A program made the position numbers and the translations under genes. 64,000 bases of DNA from positions 62,001 through 126,000 of the forward strand of contig NZ_BMGM01000008.1 of assembly GCF_014640195.1 (NCBI RefSeq). Direction: 5' to 3'. Numbering within the stretch: position 1 is the first letter of the stretch; every line of letters starts with the position of its first letter. This DNA is from Psychroflexus planctonicus. Lineage in GTDB: Bacteria > Bacteroidota > Bacteroidia > Flavobacteriales > Flavobacteriaceae. Under the pieces are notes generated by a model that was not told where the DNA came from, did not search any database, and worked only from the letters and a program-made list of their open reading frames with translations. This document shows positions 44,714 through 53,516 of this stretch, piece by piece.

Positions 44714-45658
44714 ATGAGCATACTTTATTTATTCATCGGTTTTACGCTATTGGTTGTTGGAGGCGAGTTTTTAGTTCGGTCTTCTGTGGCGCTTTCATTC
44801 AAATTAAACATCTCACGTATGGTTATTGGTCTGACTGTGGTATCTTTTGCTACTTCTGCACCGGAACTTTTAGTAAGTGTTCAAGCAGCCTTAAATGAAA
44901 GTCCAGAAATTGCCATAGGCAATGTAATTGGTTCTAACATAGCAAATATTGGTTTGGTTATGGGAATAACTGCCATTATTGCACCTTTACTAATAGACCG
45001 TGATTTTTTTAGATTGAATTGGCCTGTAATGATGTTTTTTTCAGGTTTGCTATATTATTTTATGTTCACAGGAGCTGAAATTAATCGAGTAGAAGGCATT
45101 CTATTTTTAGTATTATTAGCTGCATACTTGTATTATCTAATTAAAAGAAGTCGTGGTACTAAAGGTAATGTTCCTGCTGAAGTAGACGAGAAATTACAAG
45201 AAGTCAGTAATTTTAAAGTAGGAATTTGGCTGATAATTGGTGGACTTGGATTGTATTTTGGTTCGGAATTGTTAGTGAAAGGTGCGGTAGATTTAGCTGA
45301 AAAAATGGGTGTAAGTAATCGTGTAATTGCTATTACTATGATTGCCGTAGGAACAAGTATTCCAGAATTGGCAGCATCAGTAATTTCTGCGTTTAAAGGA
45401 GAAAAGGCTTTGTCTTTAGGAAATTTAATCGGTTCTAATATTTTTAATATTGCTGCAGTTTTAGGCATAACAGCTACAATTTTACCAATTCCTATCAATT
45501 CAACAGAAATTTTAAGTCAAGATATGGTCTTGATGATTGGTATTGCTACTGTTTTGCTACCTCTTGGATTTATAGCTCCAAAAATGAGTTTAAGTAGATA
45601 TAAAGGTTTTTTGCTTTTCGCGTTTTACATGTCTTTTATATATATAGTGGCTTTTTAA
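44714..45658 (+). CDS. Calcium/sodium antiporter (CaCA family, YrbG-like)
   Basis: A 314-residue inner-membrane exchanger with ten predicted helices in two inverted halves. Each half has the alpha-repeat signature: GLTVVSFATSAPELLVSV with GNVIGSNIANIGLV, and TMIAVGTSIPELAASVISA with GNLIGSNIFNIAAVLG. This is the bacterial YrbG group, exchanging Ca2+ for Na+ or H+. A stand-alone gene. Confidence 0.92.
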   Translation: MSILYLFIGFTLLVVGGEFLVRSSVALSFKLNISRMVIGLTVVSFATSAPELLVSVQAALNESPEIAIGNVIGSNIANIGLVMGITAIIAPLLIDRDFFRLNWPVMMFFSGLLYYFMFTGAEINRVEGILFLVLLAAYLYYLIKRSRGTKGNVPAEVDEKLQEVSNFKVGIWLIIGGLGLYFGSELLVKGAVDLAEKMGVSNRVIAITMIAVGTSIPELAASVISAFKGEKALSLGNLIGSNIFNIAAVLGITATILPIPINSTEILSQDMVLMIGIATVLLPLGFIAPKMSLSRYKGFLLFAFYMSFIYIVAF

Positions 45659-45670
45659 TTATTTTCACGG

Positions 45671-45749
45671 GGGTTAAAAATATTTTTGTATTTAGGTAAA
45701 TAATTTAACCCTATAAATTTAGGGGGTGTTTTGATTTTTTTTACTTTTG
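45671..45749 (+). promoter_or_regulatory. Promoter region of the glutamine synthetase gene with two inverted repeats
   Basis: GGGTTAAA (45671-45678) pairs with TTTAACCC (45704-45711), and CCCTA (45709-45713) pairs with TAGGG (45720-45724). The -7 element TACTTTTG is at 45742-45749, 22 bases before the ATG. Position and symmetry suggest operator sites for nitrogen control; no matching regulator is seen in the window. Confidence 0.45.
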
Positions 45750-45771
45750 CCGTGAATCAAATTAAAAATTT

Positions 45772-47955
45772 ATGGCTACACTTCGATTTAATGCATTAAA
45801 AGAAACACTTTCCCGAAAACCAATCCCGGTTGAAGAGAAGGTAAGACGTTCTGAAATTTTTGGTAAGAACGTTTTTGGTGAATTTGCTATGCGCCAACAC
45901 CTTACTAAAGACTCTTACAAATCTGTAATGGATGCTATTCAAAATGGTAGTAAAATAGACCGTGACTTGGCAGACCATATTTCAACAGGAATGAAAGAAT
46001 GGGCAATTGCTAAAGGAGCAACACACTACACACATTGGTTTCAACCTCTAACAGGTTCTACTGCAGAAAAGCATGATGCTTTTTTTGAAACCTTTGGAGA
46101 TGGAACAGCAATCGAAAAATTTAATGGTGGTCAATTAGTTCAACAAGAACCAGATGCTTCTAGTTTTCCAAACGGTGGAATTAGAAACACTTTTGAAGCA
46201 CGTGGTTACACCGCTTGGGATCCAACTTCGCCAGCTTTTGTTTGGGGTACAACTTTATGTATTCCAACTATTTTTGTTTCGTATACAGGAGAAGCCTTAG
46301 ATTATAAAACACCTTTACTGCGTTCGTTGAGTGCTTTAGATAAAGCAGCAACAGACGTAGCAAAATATTTTGATAGAAAAGTAACTAAAGTAACCGCTAC
46401 ACTTGGCTGGGAACAAGAATACTTTTTAATTGATTCTGCACTTGCTTCATCAAGACACGATATCATGATGTCTGGAAGAACTTTATTAGGTCACGCGCCT
46501 GCTAAAGGGCAGCAGTTGGATGACCATTATTTTGGTTCTATTCCTGCCCGAGTTTTGAACTTTATGCGCGATTTAGAGACGGAATGCATGTATTTAGGTA
46601 TTCCTGTAAAAACAAGACACAATGAAGTTGCACCCAATCAATTTGAGTTAGCGCCTATTTTTGAAGAAGCCAATTTAGCGGTAGATCACAATTCATTGAT
46701 TATGGATGTGATGGATAAGGTTGCGGATAGACATAACTTTAAAGTACTTTTCCATGAAAAACCATTTGCAAATGTAAACGGTAGTGGTAAGCACAATAAT
46801 TGGTCGTTGGCAACCGATACAGGTTCTAACTTGTTGAGTCCAGGCAAAACACCAATGAAAAATTTACAGTTCTTAACTTTCTTTGTCAATACCATTAAAG
46901 CAGTTTGCGATAACGAAGAAATTTTAAGAGCAACCATCGCTTCTGCATCTAACGATCATCGTTTAGGAGCAAATGAAGCTCCGCCTGCTATTATTTCAGT
47001 ATTCATCGGTTCGCAATTAACTAAAGTCTTGGACGAATTAGAAAAAGTAACTGACGGTAAACTTTCACCAGAAGAAAAAACCGATTTAAAACTGAATGTG
47101 GTAGGTAAAATACCTGAGATTTTATTAGATAACACAGACCGAAATAGAACTTCTCCTTTTGCTTTCACAGGGAATAAATTCGAATTCCGTGCTGTTGGTT
47201 CAACGGCAAATTGTGCCGATCCAATGACAACTTTAAACGCTATGGTTGCAAAACAACTTATAGAATTTAAAGCTGAAGTAGATGCATTAGTAGCTAAAAA
47301 AATGAAAAAGGATGATGCTATTTTTAATGTGCTTAGAGAATACATTAAATCATCTAAGAAAATTCGTTTTGAAGGAGATGGATATGGTCAAGCATGGGAA
47401 GATGAAGCAGCAAAACGCGGATTAAGCAATAATAAATCTACACCAACTGCGCTTCAGCCTAAGGTTTCAAAAAAAGCTATTGAATTGTACACTAGTCTTC
47501 AAATCATGAATGAAGTAGAAATAACTGCTCGTTATGAAATTGAAATTGAAGATTACTCAAAGGAAATTCAAATTGAAGGTAGACTAATTGGTGACATTGC
47601 TAGAAATCACGTAATTCCTACGGCAATTGCTTATCAAAACGTGTTGATTAAAAACGTAAAAGGCTTGAAAGAAATCTATGGCGAATCTTTTAAAGAAATT
47701 GCCAAAGAACAAATGAGCATTATTGAAGCTATTTCTAATCATATAGAAAACATTAATAAAGCCACTGGCGAAATGATTGAAGCGCGTAAGAAAGCAAACG
47801 TAATTGAAGAAGCAACTAAACGTGCTCACGCATATTGCGATGAAGTAAAGCCTTACTTTGATGTAATACGTTATCATTGTGATAAACTAGAATTAATGGT
47901 AGATGATGAAATTTGGCCATTAACTAAATACAGAGAAATGCTATTTACTAAATAG
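45772..47955 (+). CDS. glnN: Glutamine synthetase type III
   Basis: A 727-residue GSIII, much longer than GSI (~450). It has GSIII-type N-terminal MRQHLTKDSYKSVMDAI and GATHYTHWFQPLTGSTAEKHD, the ATP/glutamate-site blocks GWEQEYFLID and NEVAPNQFELAPIFEE, KPFANVNGSGKHNNWS, and the DRNRTSPFAFTGNKFEFRAVGS segment, followed by a long helical C-terminus. It condenses ammonia and glutamate with ATP, the main ammonium-assimilation step in many Bacteroidota. Single gene closed by a strong terminator. Confidence 0.96.
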   Translation: MATLRFNALKETLSRKPIPVEEKVRRSEIFGKNVFGEFAMRQHLTKDSYKSVMDAIQNGSKIDRDLADHISTGMKEWAIAKGATHYTHWFQPLTGSTAEKHDAFFETFGDGTAIEKFNGGQLVQQEPDASSFPNGGIRNTFEARGYTAWDPTSPAFVWGTTLCIPTIFVSYTGEALDYKTPLLRSLSALDKAATDVAKYFDRKVTKVTATLGWEQEYFLIDSALASSRHDIMMSGRTLLGHAPAKGQQLDDHYFGSIPARVLNFMRDLETECMYLGIPVKTRHNEVAPNQFELAPIFEEANLAVDHNSLIMDVMDKVADRHNFKVLFHEKPFANVNGSGKHNNWSLATDTGSNLLSPGKTPMKNLQFLTFFVNTIKAVCDNEEILRATIASASNDHRLGANEAPPAIISVFIGSQLTKVLDELEKVTDGKLSPEEKTDLKLNVVGKIPEILLDNTDRNRTSPFAFTGNKFEFRAVGSTANCADPMTTLNAMVAKQLIEFKAEVDALVAKKMKKDDAIFNVLREYIKSSKKIRFEGDGYGQAWEDEAAKRGLSNNKSTPTALQPKVSKKAIELYTSLQIMNEVEITARYEIEIEDYSKEIQIEGRLIGDIARNHVIPTAIAYQNVLIKNVKGLKEIYGESFKEIAKEQMSIIEAISNHIENINKATGEMIEARKKANVIEEATKRAHAYCDEVKPYFDVIRYHCDKLELMVDDEIWPLTKYREMLFTK

Positions 47956-47975
47956 TTTTCCAGATTAACATCAGT

Positions 47976-48017
47976 AAAAAACCCCTTCTAGATTTAATAA
48001 TCTAGAAGGGGTTTTTT
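47976..48017. terminator. Bidirectional terminator after glnN
   Basis: A perfect stem built on AACCCCTTCTAGATT and AATCTAGAAGGGGTT, with a TAAT loop, flanked by A and T runs on both sides. It serves glnN (+) and the DUF4174-like pseudogene (-). Confidence 0.93.
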
Positions 48018-48030
48018 ATTGAATAAATGT

Positions 48031-48503
48031 TTATTTGTTTTCTTGTCTTTCTTCTTTACGCTTTTCTTCTAGCTTTTCAGCTCTTTTTTGTCTTTGAATT
48101 TCTTGTTTGCGCATAGGCATGCTATCAATTAAGTCGAAAAGTTCATCAATTTCTATGGCTCTATTTCTTCGTAACTTAATACTTCCATCTAGCCCCATTA
48201 AAATAGCTTCAAAGTCAGTGTCATCTGAACGTAAATTTTGGTAGGTTTCAGCTAAACGTATACTGCTTGCAGGTGAATTAAAAATATGTTTTGCTCCATT
48301 TTTGGTTAGCTGTATAACGCCAATTTTCTCTCAATTGCTCCTTCACGGTTGGCTTCAATGGCACCTACTTGCTCTTCAAGTTGGGGATGTTCTTCTTCTT
48401 GACTAAGCAAAATTAACCAGCGTCTTTCATTATCATCAGTGGTTTGAGCCCACGACAAAGTGTAACCAAAAAACAAGCAAATAAAAAGGGATATTTTTTT
48501 CAT
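48031..48503 (-). pseudogene. DUF4174-like exported protein, broken by a 2-bp frameshift
   Basis: The first 65 codons read as a secreted protein start (MKKISLFICLFFGYTLSWAQ, then RRWLILLSQEEEHPQLEEQV) and stop at 48306. In another minus-strand frame the text goes on as EKIGVIQLTKNGAKHIF, then DFEAILMGLDGSIKLRRN and FDLIDSMPMRKQE, the typical DUF4174 ending, to a stop at 48031. Removing one GA from a GAGAGA run near 48322-48330 joins the frames into one ~157-residue protein. It may be a true pseudogene, a phase-variable site or a sequencing error. DUF4174 function is not established. Confidence 0.82.
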
Positions 48504-48513
48504 ATCAAAAAGA

Positions 48514-49683
48514 TTAAAAGGCTTCGCCTATGGTGATGTAAAAACCGTTTTCATCGGGTGTGATGGCATAATCTAAACGCGCAAAAATGTCTTTTTTCTG
48601 AAAGAGTAAAAACCGAATTCCGCCACCAACAGCCCATTTTAAGTCGTATTGGTCAATGTTTTTAAATTCATCAAAAACAGTTCCAAGACTTGAAAAAACA
48701 GTAGCTCCCCAACGGTCTGTAAAACCCAGTTTAAGCGGTAGCATTCTGTATTCTACCTGTGTTGCTAATAATTTATTATCTCTGTATCTTCCTTGAAAGT
48801 AACCTCGCATCATGTTTTTTCCACCCATTAAAGCCAACTGATTGAATGGAATATTGCCACCAAAATTGAATTCACCAAGAAATTGAGCTGCTAAAACATT
48901 TCGTTTATTATTGAAAGATTTAAAGAAACGGGTGTCGGTAATAATGTTGTGGTATTTTACATCGCTTTCCCAAAAAGGATTGAAATTGACATAACCCAAT
49001 TCTGAAAAAAATCCATCTCTTACATTGAGTACATTGTGCCTTTCATCGTATACTAAACCCACTCCTAAACCTAGATTGGTAGTTCCTTCTGCGCCAAAAG
49101 GCAAGTTGGCACTCAATTCATCTCCAGTTTCACCAGGTTCAAATTCTACTTTGCTTAAACTTCTAAAATCGGCTTCAAAACCAATAAAGAAATTTTTACG
49201 GACTCTACGCAGTACTCTCTCTTTAATTTGAAATTGGCGTGCATCAACAATGGCTGTGCTTTTTAGTGGAACTTCTTCTTGCTCGCTTCGTACGCCATAA
49301 TACGGTAACGGAAATCGTTGAAATTCAAGTTCCCCTAAAAAAAACCATTCGTCTTTATCTGAATAAATAGCATGTTCAAAACGAGCTCCAAATTGATTTT
49401 TCAAAGTATAAAAAGCGAAACCACTAATCTCGCTTAAACGGTTATGAATATCTTCATTAGCAAAATACACATATAATGGGCTAAATCCAATTTCTACACT
49501 GGTTTCAGGTTCATATCCTATGGTAGGATACATCATAAATTGTGATTTTTCTTCGGCTACGGTATCTCTGATTAACCTATTTACATAGCTAAAAAGTTTA
49601 TTCTTCTTTTCTTTTTGTGCATTAACATTAAAAGTCGTGAAAATACACAGTAGAAGAAAAGTCAGGATTTTTAATTTTTTCAT
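48514..49683 (-). CDS. BamA/TamA-like outer-membrane beta-barrel (surface antigen D15 family)
   Basis: A 389-residue outer-membrane protein. Signal peptide (~1-22, ending NVNAQ), no POTRA domain of usual length, then a 16-strand-like barrel with the Omp85 features GLGLVYDERHNVLNVRDGFFSELGYVNF and a late GGKNMMRGYFQGRYRDN (VRGF/MRGY lid-lock motif), ending in ITIGEAF with C-terminal Phe. Short Omp85-type barrels of this kind are frequent in Bacteroidota; the cargo is unknown. The pseudogene lies 10 bases downstream. Confidence 0.85.
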   Translation of the reverse strand: MKKLKILTFLLLCIFTTFNVNAQKEKKNKLFSYVNRLIRDTVAEEKSQFMMYPTIGYEPETSVEIGFSPLYVYFANEDIHNRLSEISGFAFYTLKNQFGARFEHAIYSDKDEWFFLGELEFQRFPLPYYGVRSEQEEVPLKSTAIVDARQFQIKERVLRRVRKNFFIGFEADFRSLSKVEFEPGETGDELSANLPFGAEGTTNLGLGVGLVYDERHNVLNVRDGFFSELGYVNFNPFWESDVKYHNIITDTRFFKSFNNKRNVLAAQFLGEFNFGGNIPFNQLALMGGKNMMRGYFQGRYRDNKLLATQVEYRMLPLKLGFTDRWGATVFSSLGTVFDEFKNIDQYDLKWAVGGGIRFLLFQKKDIFARLDYAITPDENGFYITIGEAF

Positions 49684-49765
49684 AAAAATTGATGAACAAT
49701 AAACAATAAAAATAACTAACTTTTTTGATACCTAATAATCTATAAAGTTACTATTTCACTAAATT

Positions 49766-50839
49766 TTAAACTAATTCTACTTCTTTTATATTCTGATTTT
49801 GAATGTATTCACTTAAATAGCTTGCATCTTTTTTAATTCCGCCCAGTGTGGCCGAACCACGAGTATGAAGCCATGGTAAACCAATAAAATATAAACCTTT
49901 ATTGTTGCTTACTCCACGTTGATGAACCGGATATCCATCTTTGTCTAGTTCTAATCCTTCTATCCAAGAGAAATTTGGGCGATATCCCGTTGCCCAAACA
50001 ATGTTTTCTACATCGTTTAATTCTTTTTTTTCAGTAATGATGGTTTCGCCTTCTGCATCTAGACACTTACCAACCGGAATTACATTTTCTCGTTGAAGTA
50101 TACCTTTTACATCCGTACCGATGATGGGCTGTTTACCTTGACTAATGAATTTTCCTATCCATGAATTTTTGCTAAAACTTAAATACCCAAATTTGGTAAA
50201 CCACCACCATAGTGTTTTTCCTAAAATTTCTTGGGGAAGTGTACTTACATCGGTATCTCCTGCAAAATACACATCGTGTTCTGAATGTTGAGAAATTTCA
50301 TCTAAAATTTGATATCCAGAATCTCCAGCGCCTACCACCATGCTTGGGCCATCTTTTAATTTATCTGGATTTTTATAAAAGTTACTATGACTTTGATAAA
50401 CTTCAGTATCAATTTTTTCTGCAAAACGAGGTGTATATGGAATATGAAAAGGACCTGTTGCAATGATTATTTGCTTTGCAAAAAATTCGCCTTGGTCAGT
50501 TTCAATTTTAAAGATTCCATTTTTTTTATCGATGTGCTCTACAAAAGTGTTGAGTTGAACGGGGATGTCAAATTCTTTTACGTATTTTTTGAAGTATTCT
50601 GCAACTTCGTATTTGTTGGGGTAGTGGCCTTTTTCAGCAGGAAATTCAAGCCCTTTTAGGTTGTTGAATTCAGTTGGAGTAAACAAAGTTAACGAATCCC
50701 ATCTGCGCAACCAAGAAGCTCCAATTTCGTCTTCTTTGTCCAACACAAGAAAGTTTTTATTCAATTGTTTTAACTCGTAAGCCATAGATAACCCGGCTTG
50801 TGCTGCACCAATTATTATAAAATCGTAAATTCCATTCAT
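49766..50839 (-). CDS. Flavin-containing monooxygenase-like NAD(P)/FAD oxidoreductase (CzcO/YucA type)
   Basis: A 357-residue cytoplasmic flavoprotein. The FAD-binding GAAQAGLSMAYEL near residue 12 is a GxGxxG variant with Ala at the second Gly; the NADPH-binding VVGAGDSGYQI is intact near 165; and ATGYRPNFSWI, the C-terminal FMO motif, is present. Members oxygenate N/S atoms or act as metal-resistance-associated oxidoreductases; the substrate is not visible. A -7 element (TACATTTG, minus) at 50844-50851 gives a near-leaderless start. Confidence 0.87.
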   Translation of the reverse strand: MNGIYDFIIIGAAQAGLSMAYELKQLNKNFLVLDKEDEIGASWLRRWDSLTLFTPTEFNNLKGLEFPAEKGHYPNKYEVAEYFKKYVKEFDIPVQLNTFVEHIDKKNGIFKIETDQGEFFAKQIIIATGPFHIPYTPRFAEKIDTEVYQSHSNFYKNPDKLKDGPSMVVGAGDSGYQILDEISQHSEHDVYFAGDTDVSTLPQEILGKTLWWWFTKFGYLSFSKNSWIGKFISQGKQPIIGTDVKGILQRENVIPVGKCLDAEGETIITEKKELNDVENIVWATGYRPNFSWIEGLELDKDGYPVHQRGVSNNKGLYFIGLPWLHTRGSATLGGIKKDASYLSEYIQNQNIKEVELV

Positions 50840-50858
50840 ACTACAAATGTAAGCAATA

Positions 50859-51755
50859 TCAACGAGACTGTTTAAGGTGGTTGAACATGTTGTAAATCAA
50901 TAGGATAAGCACTCCAAAGCTTACGGCTACAACAATTAAGATGGTATTTAAAATTCCATCGGCCGAAAAGGAAAGTTTAATTAATACCGTTGAAATTATA
51001 AAACCTGAATTTCGGATTACCCTGCTAAATTGATTGGTTTGTAAAAATGAAAACAACAATAATAACACATCGGTAAGGATTAGTACCGTGAAAAAATCGT
51101 CGAAAAAGATGCTGTTTAGTGATTTTAGTGAACTGCCCACATCTTCTGGATTTAGTCCTGTTTCATAAATCCAACTTCCTAACGAAAACAAAGCCAAAAC
51201 AATAATGATAGGTACTAACAAGCTGGCAAAAAGGCGTTTTATTTTAATGTATTTTTTTGTTTTGATGCTAATGGCTGAACTCTCAGTCCTGTTTTTTTGA
51301 TCTATTTTGTAGAAGAAAAAGATGAGTGTGAAAAGCAACAAGGTGGCAACAATATCAACAGTAAACTGCAAGTCACCTTGAATTGAAAACCAATTTTCAG
51401 AAAATTCTAAGTTGGATAAATCATAGAAGATTTTTCGAATTAAAATCAGTGTGATTATTTCGTATTGCTTACCGATGTAGTTGGTGATGGATTTCGGCAA
51501 GTAAAAAACCAATAAATACACTTCGTAAATTAATATAATTGAAAACGGAGTGTATAAGGCAGAAATGGGATTAATGGTTAATTCTTCATAAGCACCTAAA
51601 TTCAAAAAATCTAAATCTACAACGGCGATGATGCTTAAATGAATTAAAAAAGAAACAATAGCTATGTAAACAATTACTTGTTCCGCTTTTTCGCTGATTT
51701 TCTCAGATAAAAGCTGTTCTTGAATCTGTGTTAATTTTGTTGAAAATGAATTCAT
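50859..51755 (-). CDS. Integral membrane protein of unknown function
   Basis: A 298-residue protein with about seven hydrophobic helices (e.g. VIVYIAIVSFLIHLSIIAVV near 29-48 and SFGVLILLIYNMFN near the C-terminus) and a soluble N-terminal helix rich in Gln/Glu. There are no conserved catalytic motifs that I recognise. It lies between two flavoprotein reductase genes on the same strand, with gaps of 20-60 bases, so it may be co-expressed. No function claimed. Confidence 0.75.
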   Translation of the reverse strand: MNSFSTKLTQIQEQLLSEKISEKAEQVIVYIAIVSFLIHLSIIAVVDLDFLNLGAYEELTINPISALYTPFSIILIYEVYLLVFYLPKSITNYIGKQYEIITLILIRKIFYDLSNLEFSENWFSIQGDLQFTVDIVATLLLFTLIFFFYKIDQKNRTESSAISIKTKKYIKIKRLFASLLVPIIIVLALFSLGSWIYETGLNPEDVGSSLKSLNSIFFDDFFTVLILTDVLLLLFSFLQTNQFSRVIRNSGFIISTVLIKLSFSADGILNTILIVVAVSFGVLILLIYNMFNHLKQSR

Positions 51756-51815
51756 TTCCTAAAATTAGTCAATAGAAATTCAATATCTTCTAGAAGCTTT
51801 GTTTTTCGGTAAAAT

Positions 51816-52775
51816 TTAAGATTTAATCGCTTTTATTATTTGTTCAGCATGAATAATGGAGTTTTCAATGAACCATTTATGCGTTTCCAGACCACCGCAA
51901 ATTACACCTGCTAGGTAAATTCCTTTTTGGTTGGTTTCCATGGTTTCTTCATTGTAAGCTGGAATATTTTTTTCTTCATCTGCAATAGCAACACCTAATT
52001 TTTCTAAAAATTTAAAATTAGGTCGATAGCCTGTAAGCGCTAAAACAAAGTCGTTTTCTAAACTTTGAATTTCTCCATTTTCATCTTTAAACTCAACTGT
52101 GTTTTCGTGCACTTGAGTCAATTCAGCATTGAAATACGCTTTTATGCTTCCTTCTTTAATTCGGTTGATAATATCTGGTCGAACCCAATATTTAACGCGT
52201 TCGCCAATTTGTTCACCGCGAACAATCATAGTAACTTCTGCTCCTTTTCGATAGGTTTCTAATGCGGCATCAACCGAAGAATTGCTGGCACCCACAACAA
52301 TTAATTTTTGCATACTATAAAAATGGGGGTCTTTGTAGTAATGACTTACTTTGGGTAAATCTTCACCAGGAATGTTTAGCGGATTTGGAATGTCGTAAAA
52401 TCCAGTTGAAACAATAATGTTTTTAGCTTGATAGGCTGTTTTATTGGTGCTTATTTGATAGGATTGGTCTTCATTTTGTTGTACATCAATTACTTCTTCA
52501 AACAAATTGATGTTGAGTTTCTTGCTTGTTGCTACTCTTCGGTAATATTCTAAGGCTTCTTGTTTAGAAGGTTTTGGATTTTTGCTGATAAATGGAATTT
52601 CATCGATTTCTAATTTTTCTGAAGTAGAAAAAAAAGTCATATTGGAAGGGTAATGGTATAATGAATTCACCAAGGTGCCTTTTTCAACCGCAACATAACT
52701 TAAGTTATTCTTTTTAGCTTCTAAAGCACAGGCAATTCCAATCGGTCCCGCACCAATAATCAATACATCTAACAT
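51816..52775 (-). CDS. ypdA: YpdA-family flavoprotein disulfide reductase (bacillithiol disulfide reductase-like)
   Basis: A 319-residue two-dinucleotide-binding flavoprotein. FAD site GAGPIGIACALEAKK (residues 7-21), the YpdA-typical NSLYHYPSNMTFFSTSEKLEI, NADPH site VVGASNSSVDAALE (~178-191), and the C-terminal GVICGGLETHKWFIENSI. YpdA reduces bacillithiol disulfide in Bacillota; Bacteroidota carry close homologues and make bacillithiol in several lineages. It lacks a CxxC. rpe ends two bases upstream of its ATG. Confidence 0.9.
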   Translation of the reverse strand: MLDVLIIGAGPIGIACALEAKKNNLSYVAVEKGTLVNSLYHYPSNMTFFSTSEKLEIDEIPFISKNPKPSKQEALEYYRRVATSKKLNINLFEEVIDVQQNEDQSYQISTNKTAYQAKNIIVSTGFYDIPNPLNIPGEDLPKVSHYYKDPHFYSMQKLIVVGASNSSVDAALETYRKGAEVTMIVRGEQIGERVKYWVRPDIINRIKEGSIKAYFNAELTQVHENTVEFKDENGEIQSLENDFVLALTGYRPNFKFLEKLGVAIADEEKNIPAYNEETMETNQKGIYLAGVICGGLETHKWFIENSIIHAEQIIKAIKS

Positions 52776-52777
52776 AT

Positions 52778-53440
52778 TTAGCTATTATTCATCATTTGTT
52801 TTAAATCGGCTATGGTTTGGGTTGGGTTTTCTGCACCAAATACATAACTGCCAGCTACCAATACATCGGCGCCAGCTTCAATGAGTTGTTGTGCATTTTG
52901 ATTGGTTACGCCGCCATCAATTTCAATTAAGGTGTTGGCGTTTTGTTCGTTAATCATCTGTTTGAGTTCGCGTACTTTTTGATAGGTGTTTTCAATAAAA
53001 TGCTGTCCGCCAAAACCTGGGTTTACACTCATTAAACACACCATATCTATATTTTTAATGGTATCTTTTAGCAATTGCACATTGGTATGCGGATTTAGTG
53101 CTACTCCGGCTTGCATTCCTTCTGCTTTAATCGATTGTAAACTGCGGTGTAAATGTGTACAAGCTTCGTAATGTACTGTTAGCATATTAGCACCTAATTC
53201 AGCAAAGGTTTTGAAATATTGGTCTGGATTGACAATCATTAAATGCACATCGATAAATTTGGTAGCATGTTTTTCAATTGCTTTTAAAACAGGCATTCCA
53301 AATGAAATATTGGGAACAAAAACACCATCCATAATGTCGATATGAAACCAATCTGCTTCACTGTTGTTTACCATTTCAACGTCGCGTTGTAAGTTAGCAA
53401 AATCTGCTGCTAGTATAGAAGGTGCTAGTATTTTTTTCAT
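52778..53440 (-). CDS. rpe: Ribulose-phosphate 3-epimerase
   Basis: A 220-residue TIM-barrel enzyme of the pentose-phosphate pathway interconverting ribulose-5-P and xylulose-5-P. Motifs: APSILAADFANL (N-term), WFHIDIMDGVFVPNISFG with the metal His and catalytic Asp, DVHLMI, MSVNPGFGGQHFI, and the phosphate-binding EIDGGVTNQN plus VAGSYVF. Length fits the family exactly. Its stop is followed by the ypdA ATG within two bases. Confidence 0.97.
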   Translation of the reverse strand: MKKILAPSILAADFANLQRDVEMVNNSEADWFHIDIMDGVFVPNISFGMPVLKAIEKHATKFIDVHLMIVNPDQYFKTFAELGANMLTVHYEACTHLHRSLQSIKAEGMQAGVALNPHTNVQLLKDTIKNIDMVCLMSVNPGFGGQHFIENTYQKVRELKQMINEQNANTLIEIDGGVTNQNAQQLIEAGADVLVAGSYVFGAENPTQTIADLKQMMNNS

Positions 53441-53516
53441 TTCTGTAAAATTATAATTTTTCGTGTTTTTTTATTCAAAGACTTTATTGTCAATGTTTAT
53501 AGGTGTATACCTAAAC

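Noticed and set aside
46956-47345. 129-codon frame antisense to glutamine synthetase III
   Set aside because: Lies within conserved glnN coding sequence; composition is a codon mirror.
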